Assembly (NCBI GenBank): GCA_900538465.1
Contig: UPXV01000043.1
Location: 1-17,921, forward strand
Origin: an uncultured Erysipelotrichaceae bacterium
GTDB taxonomy: Bacteria > Bacillota_I > Bacilli_A > Erysipelotrichales > Coprobacillaceae
Reading direction: 5' to 3'
DNA: 17,921 bases
In this document: positions 13,470 through 17,921 of the stretch, piece by piece
Layout of the letters: every line of letters starts with the position of its first letter
Numbering within the stretch: the stretch's first letter is position 1
The notes under the pieces: model-generated
What the model was told of the DNA's origin: nothing
Databases searched by the model: none
Seen by the model: the letters and a program-made list of their open reading frames with translations, nothing else
Made by a program: the position numbers and the translations under genes

Positions 13470-13507
13470 AAGGACACTTTTGAAAATATAAGAAAAGTGT
13501 CCTTTTA
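13470..13507 (+). terminator. Strong terminator after the 88-aa gene
   Basis: A perfect 12-bp stem, AAGGACACTTTT (13470-13481) with AAAAGTGTCCTT (13493-13504), has an 11-nt loop and runs into TTTT. Confidence 0.9.
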
Positions 13508-13509
13508 TG

Positions 13510-13538
13510 TTGTGTATAAAAAATGAAAATGATAGAAT
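13510..13538 (+). promoter_or_regulatory. Promoter of the asparaginase operon
   Basis: TTGTGT (13510-13515), a 17-bp spacer and TAGAAT (13533-13538) lie directly after the preceding terminator and before the RBS AAAGGG. Confidence 0.55.
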
Positions 13539-13564
13539 AACTAAAGTGTGAAAGGGTGATGAAA

Positions 13565-14545
13565 ATGAAGACAATAGCAATTGTCGCAACGGGTGGAACG
13601 ATTGCCGGAACAGGTAAGCAAGGGAAAACAGTGGCTTATCGTGCTGGTGAAATGAATGTTGATGAAATTATACAATCTATTCCAATGATTAAAGATATCG
13701 CTCATATTAAAGAATATCAATTGATGAATGTTGATAGTAATGAAATGAATCCACAAAGATGGATTGTCCTTGCAAATACAATCAATGAAATTGTTAAAGA
13801 TGAAACTATTGATGGTGTTGTTGTGACACATGGAACTGATACATTAGATGAAACAGCTTATTTTTTAACATTGACTTTAAATACTGATAAGCCTGTTGTT
13901 ATTACAGGGGCTATGCGTCCTGCTACAGCAACCAGTGCTGATGGACCTTATAATTTATATCAAGCAGTTTGTTTAGCTACTCATAATGATGCTTATCATC
14001 AAGGGGTTATGGGACTTTTTTCTAATACCATTTATTCAGGAAGAGATATTCAAAAGATTAATAATTATAAGGTGGATGCATTTGATCAAAAGGCTTTTGG
14101 ATGCTTAGGATATATGCAAGATCATGAAGTTTATTTCTTTTCAAGAACTTTTAAGATTCATACACTTGCCTCTCTTTTTTCTAAAAAACCATTAACAGAT
14201 TTACCATCAGTAGGTATTGCTTATTTTTATGCAGGTGCTTCTAATCAGTTGTTATATGATTTAGCTAAAAATCATCATGGTATTATTTTGACTGGTTCTG
14301 GAAGTGGAAATTATAGTCAAGAGTGGTTAGCAGCAATTGAAGATTTATCACATAAAGGGATTATTTTTGTAAGAAGTTCAAGAGTGGCACAAGGAATTGT
14401 TTTTGAAGATGAAATTTTTGATCCTCATCATTGTTGTATTCCAGCCAATACTTTAACTCCACAAAAAGCCAGAGTTTTATTGATGTTGGCTTTAAATTAT
14501 ACACAAGATCGTGAAAAGATAAGGAAGATATTTAATGAATACTAA
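13565..14545 (+). CDS. L-asparaginase
   Basis: This 326-residue asparaginase hydrolyses L-asparagine to aspartate and ammonia. Catalytic residues are in place: Thr12 in A-T-G-G-T-I-A-G, Asp57-Ser58 in N-V-D-S-N-E, Thr91-Asp92 in T-H-G-T-D, and Lys164 in R-D-I-Q-K-I-N-N-Y-K. G-A-M-R-P (115-119) is also conserved. The lack of a signal peptide means a cytoplasmic enzyme, though R-D-I-Q-K-I-N-N-Y-K is reminiscent of the type II branch. I chose ATG 13565 because AGGG lies 8 nt upstream; GTG 13556 and ATG 13559 sit in or on that RBS. It is first in a tight operon: its stop overlaps the transporter start by 11 nt. The transporter might carry an amino acid or a product of this reaction, but that is inference. 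Confidence 0.9.
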   Translation: MKTIAIVATGGTIAGTGKQGKTVAYRAGEMNVDEIIQSIPMIKDIAHIKEYQLMNVDSNEMNPQRWIVLANTINEIVKDETIDGVVVTHGTDTLDETAYFLTLTLNTDKPVVITGAMRPATATSADGPYNLYQAVCLATHNDAYHQGVMGLFSNTIYSGRDIQKINNYKVDAFDQKAFGCLGYMQDHEVYFFSRTFKIHTLASLFSKKPLTDLPSVGIAYFYAGASNQLLYDLAKNHHGIILTGSGSGNYSQEWLAAIEDLSHKGIIFVRSSRVAQGIVFEDEIFDPHHCCIPANTLTPQKARVLLMLALNYTQDREKIRKIFNEY

Positions 14546-15407
14546 ACAACAAGGTATATTATTTACAGTGATTGCGACAATTATTTTTGGGATAACTCCA
14601 GCAGTTGGAAAAATGACTTATGCTATGGGGAATAATGGAATTCAATTGGCTTTTTTAAGACATTTGTTTGTGGTCCCATTATTTCTTTTTATTGTTTTGT
14701 ATCAAGGACTATCTTTGAAACTTTCTTGGCAACAATTCAAAGATGTGATGAAAGTAGGGCTTATTGGAAATACTTTAACAATTGTTATGCTTTATACATC
14801 TTATAGTTATATTGATGTTGGGAGTGCAACGGTTTTACATTTTTTATATCCATTATTTGTTTGTATTATGAATTTTTTGTTTTATAAACAAAAGTTAAAT
14901 AAACAACAATTCTTTTGTTTAATTCTTGCGATAGCGGGGATTTTCTGTTTTATTGAACGTTCTTCTGCTTCGATGGTTGGAGCTTTTTTGGCAATTGCTT
15001 CAGGACTTTTCTTTGCTTATTATATGATTGGTATGGATCATTCTTCCATTCGCCATATTAGCCCTTATGTTTTTAATTTCTATTTGGTTGTTATGAATGC
15101 AATTGTGATTTTTGTTTTGGCTATCTTGACACAGAATTTGACAGTGATGCCTATTGAGGGGTATTTGTTATCGATGATTGTGGCAGTATTGACATCATTA
15201 ATTGGTGTGGTCTTGTTTCAAAAAGGAATTTGTTGTTTAGGGGCATCTTTAACTGCCATTCTTTCAACATTAGAACCAATTACAAGTGTTGTTGTAGGAA
15301 TTTTATTTTTGGGTGAAAGTTTAACAGTGATTAAAATCATTGGATGTATTTTGGTTTTGTTATCAACATTTATTTTGGTAAAAAGTCAATCACAAGGAGA
15401 AGAATAG
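14535..15407 (+). CDS. EamA/DMT-superfamily transporter
   Basis: This 290-residue membrane protein has the ten hydrophobic segments and internal two-fold repeat of EamA (DUF6/RhaT-like) drug/metabolite transporters. Segment 1 reads I-L-F-T-V-I-A-T-I-I-F-G-I-T-P-A. The typical end-of-repeat L-Y-P-L-F-V appears near 105, and the second repeat ends L-E-P-I-T-S-V-V-V-G-I-L-F-L-G-E near 250. Members export amino acids, nucleotides or other metabolites; the substrate is not readable. The start lies within the last codons of the asparaginase gene, an 11-nt overlap that implies translational coupling, and its TAG stop abuts the next ATG. Amino-acid export would suit the asparaginase partner but is a guess. 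Confidence 0.9.
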   Translation: MNTKQQGILFTVIATIIFGITPAVGKMTYAMGNNGIQLAFLRHLFVVPLFLFIVLYQGLSLKLSWQQFKDVMKVGLIGNTLTIVMLYTSYSYIDVGSATVLHFLYPLFVCIMNFLFYKQKLNKQQFFCLILAIAGIFCFIERSSASMVGAFLAIASGLFFAYYMIGMDHSSIRHISPYVFNFYLVVMNAIVIFVLAILTQNLTVMPIEGYLLSMIVAVLTSLIGVVLFQKGICCLGASLTAILSTLEPITSVVVGILFLGESLTVIKIIGCILVLLSTFILVKSQSQGEE

Positions 15408-15968
15408 ATGAGTATTGAAGAATTGATTGCAATCTTACAAAAAGAAAAGTCATTTGTATTGGCTATTGATGGTATGTGTGGTGCAGGGAAAACAACACTG
15501 GCAAACTATCTTCAACAACAATTAGGTGGAAATGTTTTTCATATTGATGATTTCTTTTTACCATTAGAGTTACGTTCTCAAGAACGTCTTGCTTTACCTG
15601 GGGGAAATATTCATGATGAACGTTTTATAGAGACTGTTTTAAAACCTTTATCAAAACATCAAGATATTGCATATACTGCTTTTGACTGTTCACAAATGAC
15701 TTATCAACAAAAGAAAATCATTCCTTACCAACCAAGAAATATTATTGAAGGAAGTTATGCTTTACTCCCTCAATTTCTTACTTATTATACACATACAGTT
15801 ATTTTAAAAGTAACACCAGAATTACAAATTGAAAGATTAAAACAACGAAATCCTAAAAAATTAAAACAATTCCAAGAACGTTGGATTCCTTTAGAAAATC
15901 GATATTTTGAATATTATCATCTTTTTGAAAAACATCCAGTGATGAATCCTATACATAACTTAGAATAA
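15408..15968 (+). CDS. Uridine-kinase-like P-loop protein
   Basis: This 186-residue P-loop NTPase of the uridine kinase/phosphoribulokinase-like group phosphorylates a small molecule with ATP. The Walker A G-M-C-G-A-G-K-T is at 22-29, H-I-D-D-F-F-L-P (45-52) provides the acidic metal/substrate residues, and I-I-E-G-S-Y near 112 matches the E-G-x-Y/H motif of the family. Arginines in L-K-Q-R-N-P-K near 144 fit the LID. It is close to the small uncharacterised 'uridine kinase' proteins of Bacillota rather than to canonical Udk, so the true substrate is uncertain. ATG 15408 follows the transporter stop with no gap, and AAGGAGAAG lies inside the end of that gene. Confidence 0.8.
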   Translation: MSIEELIAILQKEKSFVLAIDGMCGAGKTTLANYLQQQLGGNVFHIDDFFLPLELRSQERLALPGGNIHDERFIETVLKPLSKHQDIAYTAFDCSQMTYQQKKIIPYQPRNIIEGSYALLPQFLTYYTHTVILKVTPELQIERLKQRNPKKLKQFQERWIPLENRYFEYYHLFEKHPVMNPIHNLE

Positions 15969-15994
15969 GGAACATATAATATATGGGTGATAAG

Positions 15995-16378
15995 ATGATT
16001 TTAAATGAGAATGAAGTCAAAACATGTTTAGAATATGGGTTAAGACCATTGTTAAATAAATATTCCATAACAATTAAAGAAATGCAATTAAAAATTCATG
16101 ATGATATTCAATTAAAAGCTATTGTAACATATCAAGATCGTATTTTAGATATATCGACATCTTTTACAATTGATTATAAAAACCAACAATTGGCTTTTGA
16201 AAATATTGAAGGAACCATTGAATATCTTTTCTTACAATTAAATATGATAAGTGTTTTAAAACAACTGATTCATGATGAACATATTAGATTTAAAGACAAT
16301 GCTTTCTATTATCGTTGTGATTTACCAATTGATGAACTTATTGTTGAAGATGAACATTTATATGTAACACTCACATAG
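15995..16378 (+). CDS. Uncharacterised protein of about 127 aa
   Basis: I do not recognise this family. The protein (127 residues from ATG 15995, or 131 from ATG 15983) is soluble with no signal peptide. It alternates beta-type stretches (M-Q-L-K-I-H-D-D-I-Q-L-K-A-I-V-T-Y) with a helix near 85-105 and ends in strands (L-I-V-E-D-E-H-L-Y-V-T-L-T). This alternation is faintly like lipid-binding LmeA/DUF2993-type folds, but that is only an impression. I prefer 15995 because GGGTGA lies 4-5 nt upstream, while the RBS for 15983 is too far. It lies 26 bp after the kinase gene and probably shares its operon. A broken permease follows in the same frame after the TAG. Confidence 0.6.
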   Translation: MILNENEVKTCLEYGLRPLLNKYSITIKEMQLKIHDDIQLKAIVTYQDRILDISTSFTIDYKNQQLAFENIEGTIEYLFLQLNMISVLKQLIHDEHIRFKDNAFYYRCDLPIDELIVEDEHLYVTLT

Positions 16379-16931
16379 ACTTTAAAAGCCAAGATATCAA
16401 TTCTTGGTTTTTCTCGTTTAACAGCAAGATCTTTAAGAGGACAATTAGAAAATTCCTCAAGACCTATTTTTATTATTTTTGCTTCTTTTTGTTTTTCATC
16501 AATGACACAAATGTCAATGGGAATGGATGAGTTGTCTAGTGTAATGATGGCGATTATGATATTTGTTATTGGAATGATTTTAGCAAGTACAACGTTATTT
16601 ATTGTAATATCAACAGTTGTTGATGGGAATAAGAAGACTGTTGCAATGATGCAAGTGATGGGATATTCAAAACAAGAGTGTTGTTATGCTTTATTAGATG
16701 GATATCGTCCTTTCGCTTATTTTGGATTTATCATTGGAACAATCTATCAATATGTTTTGATAAAAATAGTGCTTACTGTTGTTTTTAAAGATGTTGCTGG
16801 GATTCCTCAATATCACTTTGATTTTATAGCATTCTTATTTTCTTTGGTGTTGTTTATTGTGATTTATGAAGTGGTATTGTTATTCTAGGAAAATTCAAAG
16901 TATAACAATTAAAGAAATTATGTTAGAGTAA
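16379..16931 (+). pseudogene. FtsX-like ABC transporter permease, C-terminal remnant
   Basis: The frame is open from just after the TAG at 16376-16378. It reads I-L-G-F-S-R-L-T-A-R-S-L-R-G near residue 7, a hydrophobic segment I-F-I-I-F-A-S-F-C-F, then M-M-A-I-M-I-F-V-I-G-M-I-L-A-S and N-K-K-T-V-A-M-M-Q-V-M-G-Y-S. This is the FtsX/MacB-type permease domain found in peptide-export or cell-envelope ABC systems. The N-terminal part expected in the family is missing and there is no RBS. The main frame ends at TAG 16886-16888. The +1 frame then gives Y-S-R-K-I-Q-S-I-T-I-K-E-I-M-L-E and TAA 16929-16931, the natural-looking C-terminus, so a frameshift lies near 16870-16885. No ATPase partner is present. 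ATG 16502 is internal and not a credible start. Confidence 0.75.
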
Positions 16932-16934
16932 AAA

Positions 16935-16959
16935 AATCAACAGCAATGTTGATTATTTT
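16935..16959. terminator. Bidirectional terminator, permease remnant / clpP
   Basis: AATCAACA (16935-16942) pairs perfectly with TGTTGATT (16947-16954) over GCAA. T runs follow on both strands (16956-16960 on plus, complement of 16931-16936 on minus). The clpP TAA lies at the stem edge. Confidence 0.85.
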
Positions 16960-17540
16960 TCGTTCTTCTTTAAAACTTCATCAATCAAACCATATTCTAA
17001 AGCATCATAAGCATTCATAAAATAATCACGATCAGTATCTTTTTTGATTTTTCTTAGTGGTTGATTGGTCATTTGAGCCAAAAGATGATTGAGTTTTTCT
17101 TTTTGTTTTAAGATATGTTTTGTTGTGATTTCAATATCACTGGCTTGTCCATTTGTTCCACCAAGTGGTTGATGAATCATAATTTCACTGTTTTCCAAAG
17201 CACAACGTTTGCCTTTTTCTCCGGCTGCTAATAAGAAGGCGCCCATACTGGCAGATAATCCAATGCTAATGGTAGAAACATCACATTTGACAAAGTTCAT
17301 TGTATCAAAAATAGCAAGTCCTGCAGAAACACTCCCACCTGGAGAATTGATATACATATAAATATCAGCGTGAGCATCTAATGATTCTAAGTATAACAAT
17401 TGACTCACAATGGAACTGGCAACTTCATCATTGATTTCCCCACATAACATAATAATACGATCTTCTAAAAGTCTTGAGAAAATATCATAGGCATATTCTT
17501 TAGATTGTTTTTTTAAAATAACTGTTGGTATAAAATGCAT
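16953..17540 (-). CDS. clpP: ATP-dependent Clp protease proteolytic subunit
   Basis: This 195-residue serine protease forms the tetradecameric chamber that degrades proteins unfolded by ClpX or ClpC. The triad matches canonical numbering: Ser98 in G-L-S-A-S-M-G, His123 in M-I-H-Q-P-L-G-G, and Asp172 in D-R-D-Y-F. I-N-S-P-G-G-S (65-71) forms the oxyanion region. Length is typical (about 193-196). ATG 17540 is chosen because GGAGG lies 9 nt upstream; a longer in-frame start at 17591 would precede both that RBS and the -10. It is monocistronic, ends in a bidirectional terminator and is divergent from gap. No CtsR-type GGTCAAA repeats are visible upstream. Confidence 0.95.
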   Translation of the reverse strand: MHFIPTVILKKQSKEYAYDIFSRLLEDRIIMLCGEINDEVASSIVSQLLYLESLDAHADIYMYINSPGGSVSAGLAIFDTMNFVKCDVSTISIGLSASMGAFLLAAGEKGKRCALENSEIMIHQPLGGTNGQASDIEITTKHILKQKEKLNHLLAQMTNQPLRKIKKDTDRDYFMNAYDALEYGLIDEVLKKNEK

Positions 17541-17561
17541 AAGTATTGACCTCCACAGTTC

Positions 17562-17591
17562 ATTATAGAGTGTTTTGGAATGAATATTCAT
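17562..17591 (-). promoter_or_regulatory. clpP promoter with an overlapping palindrome
   Basis: On the minus strand, -10 TATAAT (17562-17567) is preceded after 17 bp by a weak -35, TGAATA (17585-17590). The -35 lies inside the perfect palindrome ATGAATATTCAT (17580-17591), a possible operator. The rest of 17592-17770 is AT-rich with no gene or known motif that I can support. Confidence 0.5.
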
Positions 17592-17771
17592 AGAAAAAAA
17601 GATTTCTTATAATGGATTGCCTTATTTCGATAAATATTGGAAATTTGAGATATGGAAATGGAAAAAAGTGTTTATTTTCATATATATTGTGTAGGAAAAA
17701 GTCTTTTTCTGCTTGGAAGTGTTTACATTATCTTTCTTGTGAATTTTTTTATATAAACCTTATAACTTTTA

Positions 17772-17800
17772 TTGATTTATTTGAGTTTGTAGACTATAAT
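17772..17800 (+). promoter_or_regulatory. Promoter of gap
   Basis: TTGATT (17772-17777), a 17-bp spacer and TATAAT (17795-17800) form a strong sigma-A promoter about 36 bp before the gap start codon. Confidence 0.8.
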
Positions 17801-17836
17801 AGAGTCATAAAATAAATCAAGGAGGATGTCAAAGAA

Positions 17837-17921
17837 ATGGCAGTAAAAGTAGCAATTAACGGATTCGGACGTATCGGACGTCTAGCATTTAGACAAATGT
17901 TTGGTGCTGAAGGATATGAAG
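17837..17921 (+). CDS. gap: Glyceraldehyde-3-phosphate dehydrogenase, 5' end
   Basis: Only the first 28 codons are in the window. They read M-A-V-K-V-A-I-N-G-F-G-R-I-G-R-L-A-F-R-Q, the NAD-binding Rossmann start of GAPDH with G-F-G-R-I-G at residues 9-14. The enzyme oxidises glyceraldehyde 3-phosphate in glycolysis. AAGGAGG lies 11 nt before ATG and a strong promoter is upstream, as expected for a highly expressed gene. Codon choice (ggt, cgt, gaa) is consistent with high expression. The gene runs off the right edge, so the catalytic cysteine cannot be checked. Divergent clpP is the left neighbour. Confidence 0.95.
   Translation, partial: MAVKVAINGFGRIGRLAFRQMFGAEGYE

Noticed and set aside
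17612..17815. 67-codon ORF between clpP and gap
   Set aside because: It has no RBS, runs across the strong gap promoter, and its composition (many F, I, K, C, L) looks like translated AT-rich spacer.
1..17921. CRISPR array, tRNA or rRNA genes, known riboswitch, complete insertion sequence
   Set aside because: No regularly spaced repeats, cloverleaf-like segment with CCA-end features, rRNA-like stretch, conserved riboswitch core or transposase with terminal repeats was recognised on either strand.

Overview
The window looks like the chromosome of a low-GC Bacillota (Firmicutes), most likely a gut Erysipelotrichia/Coprobacillaceae-type bacterium. The reasons are A/T-ending codons, strong GGAGG ribosome binding sites, many intrinsic terminators with U tracts, and a gene set of PTS sugar uptake, GH1 phospho-glycosidases, ClpP and GAPDH. 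The taxon is inferred from style and content, not from a marker gene.

Layout. (1) Bases ~50-1320 are a clearly GC-richer island: the C-terminal ~410 codons of a large serine recombinase that has lost its catalytic domain. The tail of an interrupted AT-rich gene follows (1337-1453). This looks like the degraded end of an integrative element. (2) 1522-3030 encodes a TPR-containing protein of a family I cannot assign a function. (3) 3150-6200 is a carbohydrate operon: alpha/beta-hydrolase esterase, PTS EIIC of the lactose/cellobiose family, and ChbG/YdjC deacetylase. The first two genes are each interrupted by a single in-frame TGA. The same 15-bp palindrome stands before both. (4) 6207-6618 is a MazG-like pyrophosphohydrolase with its own promoter and terminator. 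(5) 6594-8734 is a divergent MATE efflux / MerR regulator pair around a textbook 19-bp-spacer MerR promoter. (6) 8735-9503 has no long gene. It holds a 46-codon minus-strand gene with promoter, RBS and terminator, a possible short RNA, and a duplicated copy of the merR 3' end. (7) 9504-12439 holds two tandem 6-phospho-beta-glucosidase paralogs, each with its own terminator and a related upstream region. (8) A TetR regulator and a divergent 88-aa gene share an intergenic region with dyads. (9) 13565-16378 is a tightly packed operon: asparaginase, EamA/DMT transporter, uridine-kinase-like P-loop protein and an unknown protein. A broken FtsX-type ABC permease follows. (10) clpP lies on the minus strand, and the start of gap (GAPDH) is at the right edge.

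How the genes fit together. Regions 3 and 7 form a sugar-acquisition theme. A PTS disaccharide would be imported and phosphorylated, stripped of acetyl groups by an esterase and a ChbG-type deacetylase, and cut by 6-phospho-beta-glucosidases. No EIIA or EIIB gene is present here, and the esterase and EIIC genes appear broken. Gene decay recurs across the window (recombinase, interrupted gene tail, esterase, EIIC, merR fragment, FtsX permease). No CRISPR array, tRNA, rRNA or complete insertion sequence was seen.
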